A DNA stretch of 64,000 nucleotides from Paralithodes platypus (lineage: Eukaryota > Arthropoda > Malacostraca > Decapoda > Lithodidae). A program made the position numbers and the translations under genes. The notes beneath the pieces were generated by a model that was not told where the DNA came from, searched no databases, and was given only the letters and a program-made list of their open reading frames with translations. The DNA lies in NCBI GenBank assembly GCA_032716605.1, contig CM064560.1, positions 11,755,850-11,819,849 of the forward strand, in the 5' to 3' direction. Numbering within the stretch: position 1 is the stretch's first letter; each line of letters begins with the position of its first letter. Below, piece after piece: positions 38,788-47,755 of the stretch.

Positions 38788-40340
38788 TCAATTAATGAAG
38801 ACCCTCCCTACTTTGCTGAGGTAAGGGATACCATGGCTAAGCTGAAGGATGGGAAGGATCCGAGTATTTGGTATATGTGGCATTCCTGGAGAACTGCTGA
38901 AAGCTGAGGGTGAGTCCATGGGTTCCATGCGGTCCCGACTGCTGTATGGCACACCGGTACCATTCCTCTTGACTGGAGAAGGTGTCTGGTCACCCCTACT
39001 TGGAATAGGAAAGGGGGCCGACAAGACTGCTATAACTACCGTGGTATTACACTGCTCATTGTGGCAGGTAAGATTTTCGCTCATGTTTTGCTGGTGTGAA
39101 TCCAAGGCCACCTGCTAAAGGAGCAGAACAATGAGCAATCTGGATTTACACCCAAGAAGTCAACAATTTACTATATTCTGGCGCTCCGGGTATTCGTGGA
39201 ACACCGACTTAAGTTTAAAAAAGGGCTGCTTTTATTCTGTGTTGATCTCAAGAAGGCATTTGACTAGGTGCACAGAGAAACGCCCTGTAATGGTAATATG
39301 GTTACGGGGGATTCCCGCGGCGATTGTTAACCTGGTGTCTGGACTCTATACAGGAACAGAGAGTGCTGTCAATTGTGGTGGGAGAAATTTCTCCTTCTTC
39401 CCAGTTAATTCAGGTTTGAGACAGGGGTGTGCTCTGGCTCCTACACTTTTCAACACACGTATGAACTGGTTACTAGGGAGGACAGTCGTTCAGAGTCGCT
39501 GCGGAGCAGACACCGGCAAATTCAAGATTACAGTTCTTGACTTTGCAGGAGATGCAGTAATCCTAGTGGAGACATTAGATGTTCTCAGATTGGCCCTTGA
39601 GGCACTACACAAGGAATCGGAGCCGTTGGGTTTAAACATCTCTTGGACTACGGCCCAAGTCCAAGCATTTGCTGACTTATTGGATGATTCAGTGCAATCT
39701 GTTCATGCATGTGGTGAAGACTTTAAGATCTTGGATAAATCTGCTTTTCTTGGTAGTGTGATCCATAATATTAATGAGTTGGGCTACGATTTCAATCGTC
39801 GCCTATGGAGCATATGGAGTTATGGACTCGCTCAACAAAAGTATATGGCATTGTCGATACCGGTGGAGAAGGAGTAAGCTGCGGATTTTTAAGTCGTTGG
39901 TGCTCCCTGTCTTATTATATGGATGTGAGACATGAACACTTAACAGCGAGTTGAGGAGACGTAACAACTCCTTTGATACTAAATGTCTTCGCAGGATCAT
40001 GGGCTATCACTGGAATTATTATGTCTCCGACCAGCGACTACTCCATGAAACTGATTAAAGATATATTAGTTGTATGGTCCAGGAACACCAACTTCAGCTA
40101 CATGGGCATGTGATTCGCCTCCCTGAAGAAGATGCTGCTCACTAGAGGGTCTCTACAGAAGACGACCCTGAGTGGAGGACCCTGAGGGAAGACCACAGAA
40201 CTCATGGCTGAGGCAAGTCGGCCAATCAAGCGATAGGATTCTTGATAATATCCAGGCAGATGCCTGGAGTCTCACCCGGGAGGATCCCCCGGAGTGGAGT
40301 CGGAGGGTGAGTGCGGCTACGCGCTGTCACTGCGTATGGC
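38788..40340 (+). mobile_element. Decayed LINE, reverse transcriptase region
   Basis: Fragments of one non-LTR ORF2 can be followed across all three plus-strand frames. They run from PPYFAEVRDTMAKLKDGKD at 38790, through GICGIPGELLKAEGES near 38870, then the RT core (39131-39877). The C-terminal stretch reads KLRIFKSLVLPVLLYGCET, then ELRRRNNSFDTKCLRRIMGY, QLQLHGHVIRLPEEDAAH and a final Trp-rich region near 40280. Many frameshifts and in-frame stops (for example after YGCET and HETD) show long decay. The family is a LINE type abundant in crustaceans and fish. I do not assign a clade. Confidence 0.85.
39131..39877 (+). pseudogene. LINE reverse transcriptase core, inactivated
   Basis: A 248-codon frame containing LYTGTESAVNCGG (residues ~72-84), the fingers/palm motif SGLRQGCALAPTLFN (94-108) and the palm motif LDFAGDAVIL (136-145). 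Here the catalytic F-A-D-D reads F-A-G-D, so the first metal-binding aspartate is lost. The upstream catalytic block, DLKKAFD in this family, lies in another frame at about 39245 and is followed by a stop. The downstream end loses frame near GGEGVS. Missing catalytic residues plus frameshifts make this a dead copy. Confidence 0.85.
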
Positions 40341-41450
40341 CCCTTTGAAATTTCTACTAGATTCTTCATTCTTGGTGTCCTCTCTCGTTTCTGGCTGGAC
40401 TTCCTGTCTTCTTGCCGTGTTGTACAGCTTGGAGGTTAGGTATCGGATCACTAGCAGTTTCTCCTGGTGGTGTTGTTCAGCTTAGAGGCTATGCATCGGA
40501 CCTCTAGCAATGCATGGTTGGTATCGGACCACATGCAGGATGTTGTTGACCATAAGAATGAGGTTCGGGCCTCAATTTTCTCATCTTTACCACTTGCTGG
40601 TGTCACACCCAGCGGGTCTGTCTTAGGACCAGAATTGCTAGTCTCGTGCATAGCTGGCTGACCATAACGCTGAACAGAATTGCTATTCTTTTACGTACTT
40701 GCCTGACCAAAACACTGAACACCTTCTTGATGTTCGACCAAAGGGAAGCCTGTCCTGTTGTATGACCAGGAGCCCGGTCTCGAACCTAGGAGAAATCCAG
40801 TCTTTAGAACTAGATGTGCTAGTATTGTACCTAGCTGCTCATCCTGGTCAGTTTGGCTCGGGATGGTCTCTCCTGCTGGTCCTTTCCCGTGGGGGTAAGA
40901 GGGGAACGGCAGATTGTGGTTTTTGTTTTTGTGCCTCTGACAGCAATGGTCCGGGAAATGGTCTGGTCATCCACCTGCGTGGATGAAAGGTGCACTGGTC
41001 CTCTTGTCCTGGTGTTTTGGTGTCCTTCTGGCATGGTGTTGTTAGTGATGCTTATGGCTGAGATTTTAATTATGGTCATAAAACAATTTATAATGTAGGA
41101 TATGGAGCTATACAGGCCTCATATGAAGCTTACAAGTAAAGCAGTTTACTAAATGATACATTCTGAAATTGAAATAACCAAATGTACATTCGACGGTCAG
41201 GTCAACAGTAGACCTGAAATAACTTGGAAATACGAAAGGTGAGGTAAACTATAAGCTTGATAGCATTACTGCTTCAAATGAAGTAAGGGGACAAAGGAAG
41301 TAGGAGGAGGTGAGGAAGGAAGCTGGTGTATGAGAGAAAATAGCTGGGGCCAGACCAACTTGCGTGTTTTATCTTTTGAGAGTCTCTTTGCAGAGTAGGG
41401 TGGGTAGGACACATCGAACATAACTATCTAATGAAAATGTCGGACAGGTT
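40341..41450. other. Unannotated region, no convincing gene
   Basis: Several 60-95-codon open frames overlap on both strands but show no domain, no consistent frame and no recognisable motif. One isolated B-box-like sequence (minus strand GGTTCGAGACC, 40776-40786) is present without an A box. Part of this may be the 3' end of the adjacent dead LINE. Confidence 0.45.
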
Positions 41451-41625
41451 GGGAGAGAGGTATCCTGACCAAGATTCGAACCCACTCACTCCAGGTATAT
41501 GTGAGAGAGTTGGGCACTGTAACCACTTGGCCATGAGCGGAGTGGCCGAGTGGTTACTGCGCCCAACTCTCCCACATATACCTGGAATGAGTGGGTTCGA
41601 ATCTTGTTCAGGATACCTCTCTCCC
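41451..41625. mobile_element. Near-perfect palindrome of two tRNA-Ser/Leu-like SINE copies
   Basis: Two 83-bp arms (41451-41533 and 41543-41625) are near-perfect inverted repeats separated by only 9 bp. Each arm has a canonical Pol III A box, TGGCCGAGTGG (41543-41553 on the plus strand; mirrored at 41523-41533), and a B box, GGTTCGAATC (41594-41603; mirrored at 41473-41482). The A box with its GTGGCCGAGTGGTTA context is typical of class II tRNAs (Ser/Leu), so the source is probably such a tRNA or a SINE derived from it. The arms could extrude as a cruciform or fold as a long RNA hairpin. They lack a proper acceptor stem, so I do not call a functional tRNA. Confidence 0.75.
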
Positions 41626-41969
41626 AATAAAACATAACATGAATATAAGGAAGGTGACCAGATAACAATGTTTTGTTTATAATATAAACAGATGTACAGC
41701 CATGAGTTCAGTTAAATCATGTTCGTGCTAGATCCTATGAACCATGTCTGTTCGTGCTAGATCCTGTGTATAGCTTAAGCTTCTCCTTTATCACTACTGT
41801 ACTTCATATGTGGTACAAAGGTTTCCACTTTAAAGTTTGTGAATATATTCTAATCGCAACTGCCTATGAACATTTCATAATGCCTATTCTTTCTATCTTT
41901 ATTTTCTTTTTTATGTGTATGAAGGAGACAAAAAGCAAAGCTGCCTATAACAAGTGTAACGATATGGGT

Positions 41970-42240
41970 TCAACCTCCCCACACATGCGAACAATACTTG
42001 ATACATGGGTGAACTGTGGCCCTGTACGGCACAAGAAGCTGTGCAGGGGTGAAGAACTCACGGAGACGGTTAAGGACACCTAACTTCTGGGAAACTGTTT
42101 TAGCGAGAGTGGTAGTATGATCTTTCCAAGAAAAGCCAGAATAAATGAAACACAAAGAATAATGAGAGAAGATGAAGGGTTGCTTTGTTTATAGTTTTAA
42201 CAGTAAAGGATAATCGTGTGGAAGATTGTGATGAGTAGAT
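41970..42240 (-). pseudogene. LINE RT thumb/C-terminal fragment with internal deletion
   Basis: On the minus strand the frame reads SGFSWKDHTTTLAKTVSQKL, then GVLNRLREFFTPAQLLVPYR and HPCIKYCSHVWGG. This overlaps the start of the plus-strand family member at 36969 (RPCIEYCSHVWGG). Immediately after HVWGG it jumps to 3' UTR sequence (GTTGAACCC, then TATAGGCAG), so about 400 bp present in the other copy are deleted here. The upstream part, toward 42240, encodes a frameshifted version of the segment that also lies inverted at about 42445-42545. Confidence 0.75.
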
Positions 42241-42293
42241 AGACGGAGAAATTGGGTTTTGGAAACACTATACTATTCAACTAGTTATCCACC

Positions 42294-42545
42294 ATGCAAT
42301 CACTCCAAAACTCATGTGATTATGTCATAGCACGCATATCTCCTGATCTATCAACTATTTCTGATTGGGGCAGAGAAAATATGTGTTCGTTTAATGCTTC
42401 TAAAACCTATTTTCTCCATCTATCTACCGATCACATTTTCCCACTCTACTATCCCTTACTCTTTAATAATACACAAATCAACCCTTCATCTTCTTTTCAG
42501 TATTCTTAGAGTTTATTTTTCGCTTGACCTTTCTTTGAGGTGTTT
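42294..42545 (+). pseudogene. Inverted LINE reverse transcriptase fragment
   Basis: A plus-strand frame containing DLSTISDWGRENMCSFNASK followed by FLHLSTDHIF and YPLLFNNTQINPSSS, then in another frame SILRVYFSLDLSL. In this LINE family the block lies after the RT palm and before the thumb segment found at 41970-42240. Here it has the opposite orientation to the rest of the element and overlaps the neighbouring piece by roughly 90 bp. A local inversion, a twin-primed insertion or an independent fragment could each explain it. Confidence 0.7.
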
Positions 42546-42599
42546 GTGAGAGCCAGCTGGATCACTCTGTGTAGATGAGGCATAAATAGAAACAGTAAG

Positions 42600-42984
42600 G
42601 GAAGTCAGACAAATGAAACAGGAGTTCCAGCAACTCCTTATCACACGAGTTTTTGGCTAGTCGAAGAACAGATTTGGCTTGATTCTGGGCAGAAACATAA
42701 AAGCACAAGAGCCTTGACTTTGAAGGCGACATTATTTTTTAATGCTTCCTCCTTATTGTGGACAGCAGTAAAACAAGCGCGAGTAAACCAAGATTTGATT
42801 GCATTAGACTGAGAGAAAGAAAATGGAATGTATGCCTCCATGCCCGAGAAGATTACCTCGGTAATGCGTTCAGCACTCTCCGAGGGTCCCCGACCATGGA
42901 AGCAAAAGTCCTTCAATGGGAATTAAAAGAAATACTACTGAAGACCCTCCCAGTCGGCAGCGCCAAAATGCCACAAGCACCGCT
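42600..42984 (-). pseudogene. LINE endonuclease-RT linker fragment
   Basis: Minus-strand frames give RCLWHFGAADWEGLQ near the minisatellite edge, then KDFCFHGRGPSESAERITEV, IFSGMEAYIPFSFSQSNA and AQNQAKSVLRLAKNS. These blocks lie between the endonuclease and RT domains in this LINE type. They are spread over several frames with stops, so the region is dead. Confidence 0.7.
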
Positions 42985-43621
42985 GTTCTGGGGGGTCAGA
43001 AGGCCATACTGGAGAGATAGGACAGGTAGTAGAGATAAGGTTGTTCTGGGGGGTCAGAAGGCCGTACTGGAGAGATAGGACAGGTAGTAGAGATAAGGTT
43101 GTTCTGGGGGGTCAGAAGGCCATACTGGAGAGATAGGACAGGTAGTAGAGATAAGGTTGTTCTGGGGGGTCAGAAGGCCGTACTGGAGAGATAGGACAGG
43201 TAGTAGAGATAAGGTTGTTCTGGGGGGTCAGAAGGCCGTACTGGAGAGATAGGACAGGTAGTAGAGATAAGGTTGTTCTGGGGGGTCAGAAGGCCATACT
43301 AGAGAGATAGGACAGGTAGTAGAGATAAGGTTGTTCTGGGGGGTCAGAAGGCCGTACTGGAGAGATAGGACAGGTAGTAGAGATAAGGTTGTTCTGGGGG
43401 GTCAGAAGGCCGTACTGGAGAGATAGGACAGGTAGTAGAGATAAGGTTGTTCTGGGGGGTCAGAAGGCCATACTGGAGAGATAGGACAGGTAGTAGAGAT
43501 AAGGTTGTTCTGGGGGGTCAGAAGGCCGTACTGGAGAGATAGGACAGGTAGTAGAGATAAGGTTGTTCTGGGGGTCAGAAGGCCGTACTGGAGAGATAGG
43601 ACAGGTAGTAGAGATAAGGTT
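42985..43621. repeat. 58-bp minisatellite, 11 copies, inside the LINE
   Basis: Eleven head-to-tail copies start at 42985 and recur every 58 bp (43043, 43101 and so on); the last copy is 57 bp. Each reads GTTCTGGGGGGTCAGAAGGC and continues to GAGATAAGGTT. The main variation is GCCGTACTGG versus GCCATACTGG. Read on the minus strand the unit encodes [19 protein letters not shown], the segment directly following the endonuclease GSSDH motif, so the minisatellite is an expansion of LINE coding sequence. As 58 is not a multiple of three, the frame rotates and coding is destroyed. Confidence 0.95.
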
Positions 43622-43986
43622 GTGATCGGAGGAGCCCAACGGAGAGAGACGATTTACAGTATAAGCGGAAGAATTCAAGGTAATAAATAGGTCAAGAATG
43701 TTGGGCCAATCTCCAGGGTGGTCTGCGATACGATACGGGTGGGGTGCTGACCTAACTGCTCTATAGGTCATTTAGGATGGAAACAAGCCAGGTTGGTCAG
43801 TGAAATGAGAAGAGAGCCATTGGTGGTAGTGAACATTGAAATCCAAGATGGAGATTTAAAAGAAAGGAGAGATGGATAGAAGGTGTTCTATTTTAGAAGT
43901 AAGATAGTAACAGATTTTTGGATAATCAGTAGAATTAGGGGAGATAAACAGCACAGATATATTTAGTGAGAGGGTGACAAGATAGC
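43622..43986 (-). pseudogene. LINE endonuclease C-terminal half
   Basis: The minus strand reads CHPLTKYICAVYLSPNSTDY at ~43980, then [38 protein letters not shown] and [14 protein letters not shown]. These match the second half of an apurinic-type endonuclease. The D-F-N motif lacks the usual preceding Gly (LDFN rather than GDFN), while the catalytic S-D-H is intact. Frameshifts near 43830 and 43770 break the frame. The reading is continuous with 44623-44880 once the TTAA element between them is removed. Confidence 0.78.
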
Positions 43987-44622
43987 TTAACCCGGGAGCT
44001 GCGGGGAGACTCTTAAGAGTTCCCCCGGCGCACTGCGGGAAGACTCTTAAGAGTCAGAGAAAATAAAAATCAACTTTTGACATCGAAAAAAAAAATTTTT
44101 TTTATATTTTTTTTTTTTTTTTTTTTTATTTTTTTTTGGCCCCTGGGCCATGCAAAATCTCAGTCCTCTACCTCCCCTCCTTCCCCACTTTCCTCCTCTC
44201 CTTCAGTTATCACCTATTTTCCCTGTTATTCCCTTATTCTGAGGTATATTTTCGTGCTAACATTAGAAATCCGATTGGAGGGTGTGGTCATCACTGATAG
44301 CAAGCGAGTGCAAGAGAGAGAGAGAGTATCGATCGACTGTGTCTCAGTGGCCTTGGGGGAAATTGGCGGGAAAGCAGATTGCCTCACCCATACATTATAC
44401 AACTCGCGGGCTATATCTCCGAATCTGACCATCCAAACGCTGTTTTCACTCGTTTTATTGTTGTTTCAGGTTAATACCTTTATAATCAACCCATAATAGG
44501 CGCATATGGATAAATATTAATGCTATTAATGGCACAATGAATATTTTAGTGACGGAAACACCTCAAATACGTCAGCACAGGGGGACGTTTCCAATTACCC
44601 CCATGCGCACTTCAGAGGTTAA
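43987..44622. mobile_element. TTAA-flanked element inserted in the LINE endonuclease
   Basis: A 636-bp span including a TTAA at each end (43987-43990 and 44619-44622). The left end reads TTAACCCGGGAGCTGCGGGG, and the right end in reverse complement reads TTAACCTCTGAAGTGCGCAT, sharing TTAACC and GTGCG/CTGCG. Near the left end are two copies of the palindrome GACTCTTAAGAGT, then a T-rich low-complexity tract at 44090-44138. The LINE reads through if the insert and one TTAA are removed, which defines the boundaries to the base. The 139-codon plus-strand frame inside begins in low-complexity sequence and is not convincing. Confidence 0.8.
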
Positions 44623-44880
44623 GCCAGATAGTTGAGAATTCAGAAGAGTCAAAGTTGGGAACACGAGAACAATAAAGATTGTTGCGTGTGTACACACAAC
44701 ATTCCACCTTTGGTTTTGAAATGAGGATCGAGATAGGAGGACACATAGACGGGTTTTCTGTCAGTAACCCCAGACAACTGAGTTTCGTTGAGAAGAGAAG
44801 ATTGGGGTTGGCAGGGGAGAGGTGGTGTTCAACACACTGGAAGTTACATACATACAAGTTCAATGACCGCTTCGTCCACA
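44623..44880 (-). pseudogene. LINE endonuclease N-terminal half
   Basis: Minus-strand frames give YVCNFQCVEHHLSPANPNLL, then in another frame LNETQLSGVTDRKPVYVSSY, then CCVYTRNNLYCSRVPNFDSS and EFSTIWL at the TTAA boundary. This matches the first half of a LINE endonuclease, with E-T-Q holding the metal-binding glutamate. At least two frameshifts are present. Upstream of about 44880 the similarity is lost. Confidence 0.7.
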
Positions 44881-45493
44881 GAGAGTGTGGTTACAGTCTC
44901 CCTTCCTAAATGGCGGCACTCCTGGCGACCCTGTTATGGGCTGCCTCGGTTGTCAAGTTCTTTATTCTGAGATCCGACCGGAGTACCTGATCCCACATCT
45001 TTCTAGGTTTATCCCTATGCGGAGCTCCTCCCACGTTCACAGTCCGGCATTTCTTCGCCCATTTCTGATTATCAGATGTAAATATATTTTCAGTTAACCA
45101 ATTTAAAAAGAGAGTGTGTCTTATAATTATTATAATAAGTGCAATGCAATATATACAATATATATATATATATATTTTTTTTTTTGTAACCGAAACTTAC
45201 TCCCCGAATGACCTAATCCGCTCACACATATATTTTACCAATCCCTCCCCATTCCAATTCCACAAGCCCACTTACATACGCCTCACTCCCCAGCTATCCC
45301 ATCAGCGTCCCGGGAGTTATATCGGCCCCACGACCTTCACTCATCATATTCCAATCCACATTTATTTCTCGTAACTCTCTTGAAATCCGGTTCGGTAAAG
45401 ATGGAGAAACGCTTATCCAAATCACATAACATTGCCTTTTTGGATATTGGAACCATTTCTTGAAGGTTTATTGCACTGGGAAATTGAGATATA
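44881..45493. other. No gene; short TA/T microsatellite
   Basis: No coding or repeat-family signal was recognised. A short low-complexity tract, (TA)n followed by a T run, lies at about 45155-45187. Confidence 0.5.
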
Positions 45494-45913
45494 TTTATTG
45501 TACATGTTAGTAACTAACTAACTATGCTTCATGGCTTTATTGTACATGTTAGTAACTAACTAACTATGCTTCATGGCTTTATTGTACATGTTAGTAGCTA
45601 ACTAACTATGCTTCATGGCTTTATTGTACATGTTAGTAACTAACTAACTATGCTTCATGGCTTTATTGTACATGTTAGTAACTAACTAACTATGCTTCAT
45701 GGCTTTATTGTACATGTTAGTAACTAACTAACTATGCTTCATGGCTTTATTGTACATGTTAGTAACTAACTAATTATGCTTCATGGCTTTATTGTACATG
45801 TTAGTAACTAACTAACTATGCTTCATGGCTTTATTGTACATGTTAGTAACTAACTAACTATGCTTCATGGCTTTATTGTACATGTTAGTAACTAACCAAC
45901 TATGCTTCATGGC
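45494..45913 (+). repeat. 42-bp minisatellite, exactly 10 copies
   Basis: Ten copies of a 42-bp unit, TTTATTGTACATGTTAGTAA + CTAACTAACTATGCTTCATG + GC. Substitutions are few: AGTAGCTAAC in the third copy, TAATTATG in the seventh and AACCAACT in the last. The unit contains GTTAGTAACTAACTAAC, a small palindrome. The low divergence implies recent expansion. Confidence 0.97.
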
Positions 45914-46086
45914 TTTAGATAAAACAATGCAAAGTGTAGTTTGTGCTATGACATGGTTTGTAAATGAGCTAAAAGTATCATACTCGGAACATAAGCTAGA
46001 TATCTAACAATAGCCTGCCAAGTGAGTTTCCTCAAGCAAACATTAAACGTTGTTAAATCACATATTTAATGAAAATATTAATACAA

Positions 46087-46138
46087 TTTAATAGCGCAGA
46101 TATTATTACATATTTAATAGCGCAGATATTATTACATA
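46087..46138 (+). repeat. 26-bp tandem duplication
   Basis: Two identical copies of a 26-bp unit beginning TTTAATAGCGCAGATATTAT. Confidence 0.9.
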
Positions 46139-46196
46139 TTTTGGCTGCTAAAAGCATGTTTTTCAACTAATCATCTGCACCTCAGGCAGGTTGGAA

Positions 46197-46612
46197 AATA
46201 AGAGAATAAGCAAAACTAGCAACATGGGTAAATATGCAAGTAGCAGTAAATAAGAGAATACGCAAAACTAGCAACATGGGTAAATATGCAAGTAGCAGTA
46301 AATAAGAGAATAAGCAAAACTAGCAACATGGGTAAATATGCAAGTAGCAATAAATAAGAGAATAAGCAAAACTAGTAACATGGGTAAATATGCAAGTAGC
46401 AGTAAATAAGAGAATAAGCAAAACTAGCAAAATGGGTAAATATGCAAGTAGCAATAAATAAGAGAATAAGCAAAACTAGCAACATGGCTAAATATGCAAG
46501 TAGCAGTAAATAAGAGAATAAGCAAAACTAGCAACATGGCTAAATATGCAAGTATCAGTAAATAAGAGAATAAGCAAAACTAGCAACATCGCTAAATATG
46601 CAAGTAGCAGTA
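46197..46612 (+). repeat. 52-bp minisatellite, 8 copies
   Basis: Eight copies of a 52-bp unit starting AATAAGAGAATAAGCAAAAC and continuing through ACATGGGTAAATATGCAAG. Variation includes ATACGC for ATAAGC, GGGTAAAT versus GGCTAAAT, and CAGT versus CAAT. The GGCTAAAT form is confined to the last three copies, suggesting local spreading of a variant. Open frames crossing it are incidental. Confidence 0.96.
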
Positions 46613-46890
46613 AATTAGGACTTAAAATACCAACAAATTGTTCAAGAAACAGAATATATCTTTGCCATGGATCACATTCATGCAGTTCCATTATCTGCTC
46701 AACAGTTATTTTATTTGTATTTATTTATTTGTTTATCGGCATACGCAGTTAATTGTTGTCACCAAGATGTCCCATGCTTCCGTGCAAACATATAACTAAC
46801 ATAAACAATGTATGAATCTGCTACATCCCCATTCCGCTACATCCTGTTTTAGACAATCTCTTGGTGGAAGAGTCATCACAGTCGGTAGCA

Positions 46891-47340
46891 TTTGGCTCTG
46901 TGATTAACTTTGGTCTAAGTGTTCAATGTCGTGGAGGCAGCCGATTAGGAAGAGTAGTGATAGTCATTGGTTCCGCAGACGACAAAACACAGTGAAACGA
47001 TTAACTTAGCGAGTGTAGTGGAAATCCGGTAGGCTCACTTTGTTCATTTTGGCTCTACAAACAAGTTTGGTCTAAGTGTTCAATGTCGTAGAGACAGCTG
47101 TCTAGGAAGAGTAGTGCGTCAAAGGTTCCGCAAACGACAAAACAGCGAAACGACCTACTTAGCGAGTGTAGCAGAAATCTGGCAGGTTAACTTTCTCCAT
47201 TTAGGCTGAGAACTTCTTTGATCTTAGTGTTCAATGTCGTGGAGGCAGCTGTTTAGGAGTAACTTGTCAAAAAGTCCGGAGACGGTAAAAAAACCACTCA
47301 GTGCAGCAAAACATAGCCTTTAGCCGCGCCAAGTTTAGCG
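46891..47340 (+). repeat. Three diverged ~155-bp tandem units
   Basis: Three imperfect copies start near 46891, 47048 and 47200 (spacings 157 and 152 bp). They share TTGGCTCT, TCTAAGTGTTCAATGTCG, GGAGGCAGC, GGAAGAGTAGTG, GACGACAAAACA and ACTTAGCGAGTGTAG. The third is the most diverged. This is an old tandem duplication with no coding signal. Confidence 0.85.
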
Positions 47341-47755
47341 GAATCTGGAATTCACACTGTGTGTAGTGTGACGTAGCTGTGAGTACTTCATTTATGTTGC
47401 TCAGGTATAATCCAGAGCTTTGAATGTAGTTTGTTGGTGTTGAATTTCCCCTTTAAGGTAAGTACAATAGTAGATTTTTTTTTTTTTTTTTTTTTAGGGA
47501 CAAAATAAAACATGTCAACAGATAACATGAAGCTTAAATACATGTGTTCAATGTATCTTACTGTTCAGTTGTTCAATAACATTTTGTTTTTAATAATTCT
47601 ACTAGTTAGGGTATACCCACTTGCTACATTGACTTATAGCGTGTTTTTGCGAGATAACGGACCCCGGTCTGATCAGCCCCAGTGGCTGTTTTCACGATTC
47701 AATGATAGGACCGGGTGTTCCTGGGCAATAAAAACAAACAAACAAAAATATATAT
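47341..47755. other. No gene; poly(T) tract
   Basis: A T run lies at about 47475-47496. The 90-codon frame at 47512-47784 is hydrophobic at its start but shows no recognisable domain, and I do not call it. Confidence 0.45.

Larger units (their letters stand above)
41889..44880 (-). mobile_element. Rearranged LINE carrying a nested TTAA element and a minisatellite
   Basis: One minus-strand non-LTR element can be traced from the endonuclease N-terminus (~44880) to the 3' UTR and A-rich end (~41890). In order: endonuclease N-terminal half (44623-44880), a nested TTAA element (43987-44622), endonuclease C-terminal half ending GSSDHNLIS (43622-43986), a 58-bp minisatellite (42985-43621), linker (42600-42984), an inverted RT fragment on the plus strand (42294-42545), then a minus-strand RT C-terminal piece fused by a deletion to the 3' UTR. 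The RT palm is missing. The family matches the fragment at 36960-37505. Confidence 0.75.

Noticed and set aside
40776..40786. Minus-strand B box GGTTCGAGACC suggesting another SINE
   Set aside because: No A box at the proper distance and no repeat boundary; a single 11-bp match is not enough.
41543..41625. Functional tRNA-Ser or tRNA-Leu gene
   Set aside because: A and B boxes are good, but the acceptor stem does not pair and the unit exists as a mirrored pair, so a SINE-type derivative is more likely.
44077..44496. 139-codon membrane-like frame with a poly-Phe start
   Set aside because: The hydrophobic start is a T-rich low-complexity tract inside a TTAA element; no domain and no homologous frame seen.
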